DNA from: JAPLKB01 sp964532465
GTDB lineage: Bacteria; Desulfobacterota; Syntrophorhabdia; Syntrophorhabdales; Syntrophorhabdaceae
Length of the DNA stretch: 64,000 nucleotides
Direction of reading: 5' to 3'
Assembly: GCA_964532465.1 (NCBI GenBank)
Contig: CAZHHX010000006.1
Coordinates: forward strand, 51,497 to 115,496
A program made the position numbers and the translations under genes. The number at the start of each line of letters is the position of its first letter. Position 1 is the first letter of the stretch. The notes below the pieces were generated by a model. The model worked only from the letters and a program-made list of their open reading frames with translations. It searched no databases and was not told the DNA's origin. Positions 50,605 to 57,956 of the stretch are shown here, piece by piece.

Positions 50605-52314
50605 TTACATCTTTTCCGGGGCTGATACGCCAAGTATATCCAGCCCGAATTTAATCACCTGATGAAGCATATAAAGAAGCAACAGTCTTGCAACAGTCAG
50701 GTCCTTTTCGTTCTTTAAAATTCTCGTCTTGTTATAATAACTATGGAACTTACTTACCAGATCTATAAGATAAAATGTTATCCTGTGCGGTTCAAGGTTC
50801 CGTGCGCTCCCCTCCAGAATATCATAGAGATGGATTATGGCTTTGATCGAATCAATTTCCTCTTTAACAGTCAAAAGATCAACCCTGATAAAATCATCTG
50901 TCTGTGTATTATCATTACTTGCTGCCTGCCGCCCGGCTTTTGTTTTCAGAGAATCAATATCTATGCCATCTTCTTGAGCATTTCTAAAAACACTGGCAAT
51001 CCTGGCATATGCATATTGAACATAATAAACAGGATTCTCGCTAGATGTTTTCTTCGCAAGATCAAGATCAAATTCAAGATGGGCATCACTTTTCCGCATT
51101 AAAAAGAAAAAGCGCGCAACATCCTTCCCTACTTCGTCAATAACCTCTCTGAGGGTAGTAAACTGCCCGGACCTTGTAGACATACCCACCGGTTTTCCAT
51201 TTTCAAGGAGAGTAACAAACTGGATAAGGAGAACCTTAAGGTCTTCCTTGCGGCCCCCTGTGGCTTCTATTCCAGCCTTCATTCTTGGAATATACCCGTG
51301 GTGATCGGAACCCCATATATCTATGAGGATGTCAAATGACCTGTTAAATTTATTGCTGTGATAGGCAATGTCTGAAGCAAAGTATGTTTTCTCGCCGTCA
51401 GATTTTATCAGAACCCTGTCCTCATCCTTCTCAAAAAGGCTTGCCCTGAACCAAAGCGCACCATCCTGCTCGTACGCATAATCCTTTGCCTTGAGCAATT
51501 CCAGGGTTGCTTCAACAATGCCGTTCCTGTGCAGGGTTGTCTCACTGAAATAGTTGTCAAAGAAGACACCGAAACTCTCGAGGTCGCCTTTTATCCCCTC
51601 CAGGACTGTATCTCCGGCAATTTTTGCAAAGAAGTTTATCGCTTCTTTTTTGTCTGCCGGAACAGACAGCCCCTGTTCAATTGCAACAGATGCAATGTCT
51701 TTGACATACGCACCCTGATAAAAACGTTCATCAAAGACAACGTCCTCACCTTTCTTTTCCTTCCAACGTGCATAGGTGGATTCACCGAGCGTTTCTATCT
51801 GTTTGCCGGCATCGTTTACATAGTATTCTTTTACAACGTTATACCCGGTTTTATTCAATATGTTTGTAAGCACATCGCCTACAGCAGCCCCCCTTCCATG
51901 TCCGATATGAAGCGGTCCCGTGGGGTTGGAACTCACAAACTCCATAAGAACTTTTTTACCTTTCCCAACGTCGGGCATGAAGGCTTCCAGTCCTTTGTTG
52001 TATATCTCCCATAGTGCCTGCTGCCATATTTCATCTTTTACATAAAAATTTATAAACCCTTTCCCTGCAAGCTCAACCTTATTGCATACATCATCAAATC
52101 GCATATGCCCGATTAGAATTTTTGCAATATCCTGGGGGTTTTTTCTGATTTTAGGAGCTAATAAAAAGGCAATGTTTGTGGAATAATCGCCAAACCCTTC
52201 TTCTCTGGGTATTTCTATGATAGGCTCTGTTTTAACATCGCAAGGCAAAACTCCTTCATTCTTGCAAACATCACAAGCCTTACGTATTATCTCCACTACC
52301 CGTTTTCTTATCAT
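50605..52314 (-). CDS. argS: Arginyl-tRNA synthetase
   Basis: 569 residues. The class I HIGH motif is PLHIGHGRGAAVGD after SSNPTGP, and the KMSKS position reads VGMSTRSGQF, the usual loss in ArgRS. The C-terminal anticodon-binding helical domain (ILEGSARNLEPHRITFYLIDL) is complete. It charges tRNA-Arg. Its ATG lies inside the preceding 58-codon cysteine-rich gene (35 bp overlap), so the two are coupled. lepB follows on the same strand. Confidence 0.96.
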   Translation of the reverse strand: MIRKRVVEIIRKACDVCKNEGVLPCDVKTEPIIEIPREEGFGDYSTNIAFLLAPKIRKNPQDIAKILIGHMRFDDVCNKVELAGKGFINFYVKDEIWQQALWEIYNKGLEAFMPDVGKGKKVLMEFVSSNPTGPLHIGHGRGAAVGDVLTNILNKTGYNVVKEYYVNDAGKQIETLGESTYARWKEKKGEDVVFDERFYQGAYVKDIASVAIEQGLSVPADKKEAINFFAKIAGDTVLEGIKGDLESFGVFFDNYFSETTLHRNGIVEATLELLKAKDYAYEQDGALWFRASLFEKDEDRVLIKSDGEKTYFASDIAYHSNKFNRSFDILIDIWGSDHHGYIPRMKAGIEATGGRKEDLKVLLIQFVTLLENGKPVGMSTRSGQFTTLREVIDEVGKDVARFFFLMRKSDAHLEFDLDLAKKTSSENPVYYVQYAYARIASVFRNAQEDGIDIDSLKTKAGRQAASNDNTQTDDFIRVDLLTVKEEIDSIKAIIHLYDILEGSARNLEPHRITFYLIDLVSKFHSYYNKTRILKNEKDLTVARLLLLYMLHQVIKFGLDILGVSAPEKM

Positions 52315-52456
52315 CAGGTGTCTCCACGCTCTTAATGGAAATATCCTTTGAAAAATCAGGACATCTCAATGTTATTTCCCTACCTTTTGAAAACTTTTTC
52401 TGGCAATTCTCTCTCCATGCACAGATTATGCAAAGCGAAGGTTCATTAGCCATCAT
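52280..52456 (-). CDS. Small cysteine-rich protein (58 residues)
   Basis: Starts ATG-ATG at 52456 and ends at TAA 52282-52280. The upstream gene stops in the same ATGA. The product has cysteines at 9, 12, 18 and 32 in CIICAWRENCQKKF and RCPDF, the arrangement of a small zinc finger or iron-sulfur site, followed by a hydrophilic tail. It overlaps argS by 35 bp. I believe similar small proteins occur next to argS in related genomes, but this is memory and not checked. No known function. Confidence 0.7.
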   Translation of the reverse strand: MMANEPSLCIICAWRENCQKKFSKGREITLRCPDFSKDISIKSVETPDDKKTGSGDNT

Positions 52457-53268
52457 GTCTCCTTTATAATCTCTTTATAAAATTTAGGCTTTCTTTCTTT
52501 CATCAACGGCCACTCTCTCCTGATTTGTTTCAGATATTCAAAGTCGATATCTGCCAGCAAAATGCTGTCAACTGTCCCTGTCGGCCCCCCTATCAGCTCT
52601 CCCTCGGGGCTCACACAAAAACTCATCCCATAAAAATCAAGGGTATCTTCACTTCCCACCCTGTTTATTCTCATGATATACAAACCATTTGTTATAGCAT
52701 TCCCTGAAATAACCGTCTGCCATGTATGCTGGGTCTTAAATGCACATGCTGTGGGCGAAAAAACTATCTCAGCACCCCTAAGGGCAAGGACACGCGTGCT
52801 CTCAGGATAGAGGTTGTCCCATGATATCTGAACCCCAAGTTTTCCATGCTTCGTGTTAAAAACAGGCAACCCCTTATCGCCTGTGGAAAAATAGTATTTC
52901 TCTTCCCATAGCGGTATATCCGGGATATGGATCTTTCTGTATACCCCTGAAACTTTGCCGTCAGCATTAATAACAACGCAACTGTTAAAAAAATTTGATT
53001 TATGCTTTTCGAATATGGGCAGCAAAATTACCGCGCCTGCTGTTTTTGCTTTCTTCTTAAAAATACTGACAACCTTGTTTCTTATGTCATCGGCTAGTAA
53101 AAAAGCGTTTTCGTCTCTGCCTTTTGGAAACCAATACTGGTTGAACATTTCCTGAAAACATATAATCCGCGCCCCTTCTTTAAGGGCTACATCCATTATT
53201 TTCAAGGCCTTTTCAATATTACCTTCTTTATCCTCAGAACACGCAAATTGAATACCGGCAATTTTCAT
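52453..53268 (-). CDS. Nitrilase-fold (carbon-nitrogen hydrolase) protein with Ser at the catalytic Cys
   Basis: 271 residues, full length for the amidase branch. The catalytic glutamate is in IICFQEMFN (residue about 40) and the lysine in YRKIHIPD (about 112). The third catalytic site should read GVQICWD; here it is LGVQISWDNLYPE, encoded by TCA, so the nucleophilic cysteine is serine. The remainder of the fold (PTACAFKTQHTWQ, GPTGTVDSILLADID) is well kept. Family enzymes hydrolyse N-carbamoyl-amines or omega-amides. Serine could give weak activity, or the protein may act without catalysis. It precedes the small Cys-rich gene and argS. Confidence 0.88.
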   Translation of the reverse strand: MKIAGIQFACSEDKEGNIEKALKIMDVALKEGARIICFQEMFNQYWFPKGRDENAFLLADDIRNKVVSIFKKKAKTAGAVILLPIFEKHKSNFFNSCVVINADGKVSGVYRKIHIPDIPLWEEKYYFSTGDKGLPVFNTKHGKLGVQISWDNLYPESTRVLALRGAEIVFSPTACAFKTQHTWQTVISGNAITNGLYIMRINRVGSEDTLDFYGMSFCVSPEGELIGGPTGTVDSILLADIDFEYLKQIRREWPLMKERKPKFYKEIIKET

Positions 53269-53720
53269 ATGCTTTAAACCTATATCATTTTATTTTATGT
53301 AGATTATGCCCTTCAGGTAATAAATTATATCATATACAGAAAATATCTGCTGTATATTTCGTTGTTTGCCCTCTTTGCATTATTATGTCAAAACTAACAG
53401 ATGAAATTGAGGCATGTCAAGGAAAAATGCTGAGCATGTCTCGACAATGTAATAGGTCTTTTGAGCATTAACAGATTATCAACGGAAGAGATTCCCCGCA
53501 TCCCCATATTTATTTTTTCTCTATCCTGCTTACAGATAATAAAAATTGTCCCGAACGCATTTTAAAAGCAAAAACAACATATTTAACAAAGGAAGTCTTT
53601 TTTCACTTTTAAAGGTTTTATTTAATAAATCTAATTATCATTATGATTTAAAAAAACGATAATATAATATTTTAGTAGCCATTTAGAAAAATATTTAATA
53701 AAATATCTTCAAAGGTCTTA
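53269..53720. other. AT-rich intergenic region, no gene seen
   Basis: About 450 bp between divergent genes, AT-rich throughout. I see no open frame with a ribosome-binding site, no tRNA and no strong hairpin. It must hold promoters for the nitrilase-like gene (minus) and the PfkB-like gene (plus). Confidence 0.4.
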
Positions 53721-54644
53721 ATGATATATACAATCACACTTAATCCATATCTCGACAAAACGATAGATATTGAAGAGCTTGTTTATGATGATGTAAACAA
53801 AATTGTTGAGGAGAAAAAGTATGCCGGAGGCAAGGGCATTGATGTTTCGCGCGTTATTAAAGAACTTGGCAGTCAAAGTGTCGCCCTTGGTTTTATGGGC
53901 GGATACAGCGGACTGGAGCTTGAAAGCAGGCTCATAAACGAAGGAATAATCTCAAATTTTACACGCATCAACAGTGAGACAAAAACAAATACCACAATTT
54001 ATCAAAAGCATAAAAAAATGCAGACATTACTGAGCTCCTTGGACCCTGATGTAAGTTCTCTCGAGATTACAGCTTTTTTTAATAAAATAAAGGAAATTCC
54101 AAGTGGTAGCTTTGTAGTAATTACAGGGAATGCTCCAAGGTTTATTAACGATAATTTTTATGCACAGCTTATAATCACTCTTAAAGAAAAAAATATAAAA
54201 GTGATTCTCGATACTGATAGCGTAGCCTTAAAAAACGGTATAAGTGCCGGACCTTATTTGATAAAACCGAACATTCATGAATTCGGCAGGCTTGTAGAAA
54301 AAAATATATCCAATGTTGAAGAAATAATTGAGTATGCAAAACCTTATAAAAATGTTGTAGAATATATAGCAGTTTCGATGGGTGTTATGGGGGTGCTTGG
54401 TATTTCAAGTAATGCTGTATATCATGTAATTCCTCCTAAAATAAAGGTAGGGAGTTCCATTGGTGCAGGTGATTCTCTTGTTGCAGGGCTTGCTTTTTCG
54501 CTCAGCGAGAACAAGGGCTTTGAGGAGTCTCTTATTTTGGGGGTTGCTTGCGGTACAGCTTCAACTCTTAATCAGGGGAGAGAGCTATGTAAAAAGGAAG
54601 ATATTGATACAATAAAAAAAGATGTGAAGATTAAAATTATTTAA
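53721..54644 (+). CDS. PfkB-family sugar-phosphate kinase (1-phosphofructokinase-like)
   Basis: 307 residues. It starts like FruK/LacC proteins (MIYTITLNPYLDKTIDI). PfkB signature 1 is GGKGIDVSRVIKELG and signature 2 is the GxGD catalytic motif GSSIGAGDSLVAGLAFSL. The closest branch is FruK/LacC/minor phosphofructokinase; which sugar phosphate it uses is not determined. The coding sequence is clearly more AT-rich than flanking genes and lies after an AT-rich gap, so recent acquisition is possible. No PTS gene is nearby. Confidence 0.9.
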   Translation: MIYTITLNPYLDKTIDIEELVYDDVNKIVEEKKYAGGKGIDVSRVIKELGSQSVALGFMGGYSGLELESRLINEGIISNFTRINSETKTNTTIYQKHKKMQTLLSSLDPDVSSLEITAFFNKIKEIPSGSFVVITGNAPRFINDNFYAQLIITLKEKNIKVILDTDSVALKNGISAGPYLIKPNIHEFGRLVEKNISNVEEIIEYAKPYKNVVEYIAVSMGVMGVLGISSNAVYHVIPPKIKVGSSIGAGDSLVAGLAFSLSENKGFEESLILGVACGTASTLNQGRELCKKEDIDTIKKDVKIKII

Positions 54645-54702
54645 TTTACTTATTTTTAATGATGTGTATTATATATTACATAATGAAAGGAGGTGAAAGT
54701 AC

Positions 54703-54915
54703 ATGAAGAAGCTTGTGATGTTATTCATAGCTATTGCCTTTTTTGCGAGTTTTACGTTGATAAGCTGTGGCCCGTCAGCTGAGCCACCAAAACCAGCGGT
54801 GAAAGAAGAAGCAAAACCGGCAGCACCAGCGCCAGCACCGGAGAAAGCTCCAGCGCCGGCACCAGCACCAGAGAAAGCACCAGAGAAACCAGCACCAGCA
54901 CCAGAGAAAAAGTAG
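54703..54915 (+). CDS. Small Pro/Ala-rich lipoprotein
   Basis: 70 residues. Signal peptide with lipobox LISC (cysteine at 22). The rest is a PAPAPEKA repeat array that should form an extended rod, similar to periplasm-spanning linkers near Pal or TonB. The ribosome-binding site AAAGGAGGTGA (54686-54696) is close to a full anti-16S match, so high expression is expected. It is followed by a strong hairpin and pal. Confidence 0.82.
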   Translation: MKKLVMLFIAIAFFASFTLISCGPSAEPPKPAVKEEAKPAAPAPAPEKAPAPAPAPEKAPEKPAPAPEKK

Positions 54916-54929
54916 TTATTCATTTTACC

Positions 54930-54957
54930 AGGGTATATCCATACGTGGATATACCCT
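54930..54957. repeat. 12-bp perfect hairpin between lipoprotein and pal genes
   Basis: AGGGTATATCCA (54930-54941), loop TACG, TGGATATACCCT (54946-54957). No U-run on the plus strand, so it is more likely an mRNA-stabilising or processing hairpin than a terminator. Confidence 0.65.
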
Positions 54958-54982
54958 AAACCAATGAAGAAAGAGGTGAACC

Positions 54983-55501
54983 ATGAAAACACGGTCATTT
55001 GGACTTATTTTATTTGTTATTTTAGCTTCACTGTCATTAGGTGGGTGCGGATGCTTTATGCAGCAGATGAAAGGCGAAACTCCTCCACCACCGGCTCCGC
55101 AGGCGCAAGTTGTTGCTCCTGAAGTAAAACCGGAAATTCCTGTTGCTCCGCCACCACCAGCTCCGGTAATAGAAATGAAAGCTGTAAATTTTGATTTTGA
55201 CAAATACAACATAAGACCGGGGGATGCTGAGATATTGAAGCAGAACTCGGAATGGTTTAAGGTCAATGCCGGCAAGAAAGCCAGGATAGAAGGTTATTGT
55301 GATGAAAGAGGCACAATAGAATACAACCTTGTCCTTGGTCAAAAGAGGGCTGACTCCGCAAAATCATTTCTCTCAACTCTCGGGGTTGATACTAAACTCG
55401 TAGAGACGGTGAGCTATGGGAAAGAAAAACCGCTTGATCCCGGACATAACGAAGCAGCATGGGCAAAAAACAGAAGGGCTCAGTTTTTGCCGGTTCAGTA
55501 A
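54983..55501 (+). CDS. pal: Peptidoglycan-associated lipoprotein Pal
   Basis: 172 residues. Lipobox LGGC (cysteine at 22), a Pro-rich linker (PPPPAPQAQVVAPE and similar to about 67), then an OmpA-type peptidoglycan-binding domain: VNFDFDKYNIRPGD, EGYCDERGTIEYNLVLGQKRADS and GHNEAAWAKNRRAQF. The DAP-binding aspartate and arginine positions of Pal are present (YCDERG and NRR). It links outer membrane and cell wall in the Tol-Pal system; tol genes are not in the window. Confidence 0.95.
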   Translation: MKTRSFGLILFVILASLSLGGCGCFMQQMKGETPPPPAPQAQVVAPEVKPEIPVAPPPPAPVIEMKAVNFDFDKYNIRPGDAEILKQNSEWFKVNAGKKARIEGYCDERGTIEYNLVLGQKRADSAKSFLSTLGVDTKLVETVSYGKEKPLDPGHNEAAWAKNRRAQFLPVQ

Positions 55502-55502
55502 A

Positions 55503-56609
55503 ATGATGCAAAAAAGGGAGGGTACTTCAACCGCCCTCCCTTTTATCCATAGTGCTGAAGAATTATCAAACCACCTACCCTTAGATAAGAAAACAAAAGA
55601 AGACATAGGAAAGATTTCCAAGCTTCATTCTTTTAAAATACCAAAATATTATTTAGACCTTATGGAAAAAGACAATCCTCTTTGCGCCATAAGAAAACAG
55701 GCCGTGCCTTCAATTGAAGAACTCACAGGTAATGGCGATCCCGATCCTCTGAACGAGAAAGATATATCCATAACGCCCTCATTTTTTAAAAGATATGGGA
55801 ACAGGGGCGTTTTTTTGGTAAGTTCGGACTGCGCTATGTATTGCAGATTCTGCAACAGGAGAAGGCTTATTGGTAAAAAATGGGATGCCAGGCTGCACTG
55901 GGAGAGTACATTCCAATACTTAGAAAGGGACAGAGAAACACGTGAGGTCATTATTTCTGGAGGAGATCCCTTCACACTCGCATCTGACGAGTTGGATTAT
56001 ATTTTATCAAGATTAAGGTCAATTAGGAGCATAAAAAGTGTTAGAATAAGCACAAGGATGCCTGTTGTGTATCCTGAAGGTTTAAAACAAGGCCACTTTG
56101 ATGCCTTAAAAAAGAGTTCGCCTCTATGGATTGTAATTCATATAAATCATCCTCGTGAAGTTTCCCCTGATTTTATTGAAACCGTAAACAGATTACGGGG
56201 CGTGGGCGGCATTATTATAAGTCAGACCGTGCTTTTAAGGGGTGTAAACGATTGCCCGCACATTCTTGCCAGATTATTTGAAAATCTTATCTACTGTGGC
56301 GTCAAACCATATTATCTTTTTCAGCTTGATGATGTTAAAGGTGCCGGTCATTTTAAGGTTAAATTAGAAAAAGGTGTTGAGATAATGAGATATTTAAGGG
56401 CTAATACTTCCGGTCTGGCAATGCCGCAATATGCGCTGGACATTACAGGCGGCCTCGGCAAGGTTGCGGTGGATTACAAATATCTTAAGAAGAGAAAGGG
56501 TAATACGGTTCTTGTTGAAGGTTTATCCGGCAAAACAGGTATTTACAATGATGATGCGAAACAAAGTAATTGCTCAGGATGCAATATCTGCAAACAAGCC
56601 TTGCTCTGA
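55503..56609 (+). CDS. Lysine 2,3-aminomutase-family radical SAM enzyme
   Basis: About 368 residues from ATG-ATG at 55503, one base after the pal stop. A frame opening at 55416 runs inside pal and is rejected. The radical SAM motif reads CAMYCRFCNRR. The PLP lysine region GGLGKVAV and the two acidic substrate-binding spots (QLDDVKG, ALDITGG) of lysine 2,3-aminomutase are present, as is GVNDCPHILARLFENL. A C-terminal CSGCNIC cluster is typical of the family's extra metal site. It could be KamA (lysine to beta-lysine) or an EpmB-like form; length favours KamA. No ribosome-binding site precedes it. Confidence 0.85.
   Translation: MMQKREGTSTALPFIHSAEELSNHLPLDKKTKEDIGKISKLHSFKIPKYYLDLMEKDNPLCAIRKQAVPSIEELTGNGDPDPLNEKDISITPSFFKRYGNRGVFLVSSDCAMYCRFCNRRRLIGKKWDARLHWESTFQYLERDRETREVIISGGDPFTLASDELDYILSRLRSIRSIKSVRISTRMPVVYPEGLKQGHFDALKKSSPLWIVIHINHPREVSPDFIETVNRLRGVGGIIISQTVLLRGVNDCPHILARLFENLIYCGVKPYYLFQLDDVKGAGHFKVKLEKGVEIMRYLRANTSGLAMPQYALDITGGLGKVAVDYKYLKKRKGNTVLVEGLSGKTGIYNDDAKQSNCSGCNICKQALL
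55511..55544 (+). terminator. Terminator of pal lying inside the aminomutase gene
   Basis: AAAAA-GGGAGGG (55511-55522) pairs with CCCTCCC-TTTT (55534-55544) around an 11-base loop: a standard intrinsic terminator. It falls within codons 4-14 of the aminomutase. Confidence 0.75.
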
Positions 56610-56652
56610 CATAAAATGCCCTTTGCCTGCGAATACATTGCCAATAATGAAT

Positions 56653-57228
56653 TTATGTTTTTTTCGGCATTCTGAATATTGCAATAATATAATGCACGGC
56701 AGAATATATACTGAAAAACAGTGCAGCATATAAGATTATCAGCCCGAGCCGGTGTATCAACTGGTCAAGCTTATAGAAGGAACTATAAAAGAGTATGCAG
56801 ATAATTCCGACTATTTGCAGCGCAGTTTTCAGCTTGCCGGAGAAAGATGGATAGATAGTGATGCCTTCTGTTGCATAAAATGACCTGAGACCATTAATCA
56901 GAAATTCTCTTCCAACAAGGATCAGCGTAATCCAGAGAGGAACAAGCCTGTAATATGAAAGCGTAATAAGAACTGAGGTAACGAGAAGTTTATCGGCAAT
57001 CGGATCAAGATAGAGTCCCAGCTTTGTTTTCATGGACATCTTTCTCGCTATGTACCCGTCAAGACCGTCAGTTATGCCCGCAATAATAAATAAAAGACAT
57101 GCCGCAAAAATCATCTCCTCTTCTTCTGTAGATATGAATATGATTATGAGGGGTACAAAAAGAATTCTTATTATGCTGAGTCTATTAGGAAGCGTCCAGA
57201 GGGATGCTTTTTCATCTTTAACCTTCAT
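56653..57228 (-). CDS. pgsA: CDP-diacylglycerol-glycerol-3-phosphate 3-phosphatidyltransferase
   Basis: 191 residues, about five membrane helices. The CDP-alcohol phosphotransferase motif D-G-x2-A-R-x8-G-x3-D-x3-D is complete (DGLDGYIARKM and GLYLDPIADKL). It makes phosphatidylglycerol phosphate. The ATG lies inside the end of the transglycosylase gene (11 bp overlap), so they are coupled. It converges on the aminomutase gene with about 43 bp between. Confidence 0.93.
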   Translation of the reverse strand: MKVKDEKASLWTLPNRLSIIRILFVPLIIIFISTEEEEMIFAACLLFIIAGITDGLDGYIARKMSMKTKLGLYLDPIADKLLVTSVLITLSYYRLVPLWITLILVGREFLINGLRSFYATEGITIYPSFSGKLKTALQIVGIICILFYSSFYKLDQLIHRLGLIILYAALFFSIYSAVHYIIAIFRMPKKT

Positions 57229-57820
57229 TCGGCTTCTTTAGTTTACCATAGTAATATTTCACTTTTTTTATGAATGTCCTCGTTTCCTCAATTGGAGGAA
57301 CTTTCATTTTATGTTCTATAACCCTGTTCGGGCCTGCATTATATGCAGCAAGCATCAACTCCACGTCTCCATCGAAAACACTATCTAAGAATTTCAGATA
57401 TTTTGTTCCGCCTTGAATGTTGTCGTCCGGGTCAAAGGGGTTGTCTACTTTCATAAGCCTTGCTGTATCGGGCATAAGCTGCATGAGTCCTTGCGCCCCC
57501 TTATTGGATAAAGCATTAGGATTAAAATTTGATTCTGCTTTCATAACAGCCTTTATAAGTGAAGGATCCATTCCATGGAGCCTTGAATGATGCATAATTA
57601 TCTTATCATAATTGCTGTTTTCCACTCCTTTTGTTAAATCTACATGCTTTGTTAAAAAAGAAGCATTTTTTTCCGATATTACAATATGGTACTTCTTGCC
57701 CACAGGAACAATATTTGTAAAATGATACACACCGCGTTCGTCAATATATCCATAAATACCTGGATACCCACATAACGGGGTAATACAAAGGATGATCAAT
57801 GCTATTGTTTTTAACAACAT
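57218..57820 (-). CDS. Exported lytic transglycosylase
   Basis: 200 residues. N-terminal signal peptide (LLKTIALIILCITPLCG), then a DUF4124-like strand pair (IYGYIDERGVYHFTNI) and an SLT domain with the catalytic glutamate in KAVMKAESNFNPNA, GAQGLMQLMPDTA, and AAYNAGPNRV. It cleaves peptidoglycan glycan strands with anhydro-muramyl formation. Overlaps pgsA. The gap to the kinase gene upstream is 136 bp. Confidence 0.93.
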   Translation of the reverse strand: MLLKTIALIILCITPLCGYPGIYGYIDERGVYHFTNIVPVGKKYHIVISEKNASFLTKHVDLTKGVENSNYDKIIMHHSRLHGMDPSLIKAVMKAESNFNPNALSNKGAQGLMQLMPDTARLMKVDNPFDPDDNIQGGTKYLKFLDSVFDGDVELMLAAYNAGPNRVIEHKMKVPPIEETRTFIKKVKYYYGKLKKPNEG

Positions 57821-57956
57821 TGGTTTATTTTCGTAAACTTTTTCAAGCTTGTCAAGCTTTTTGAGCTACAACGCAAAGCTCTGCTATTAAAATGGTGCTT
57901 AACAACACCTCTCTTATCTGTTTTCTCTACTCACCCGACCAAAACATTCAACAGCT

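Noticed and set aside
52810..52840. Nitrilase site as a selenocysteine codon
   Set aside because: The codon is TCA, not TGA, so it is a real serine.
54830..54912. Short tandem repeats resembling a CRISPR or minisatellite
   Set aside because: They are the PAPAPEKA coding repeats of the lipoprotein; no spacer structure.
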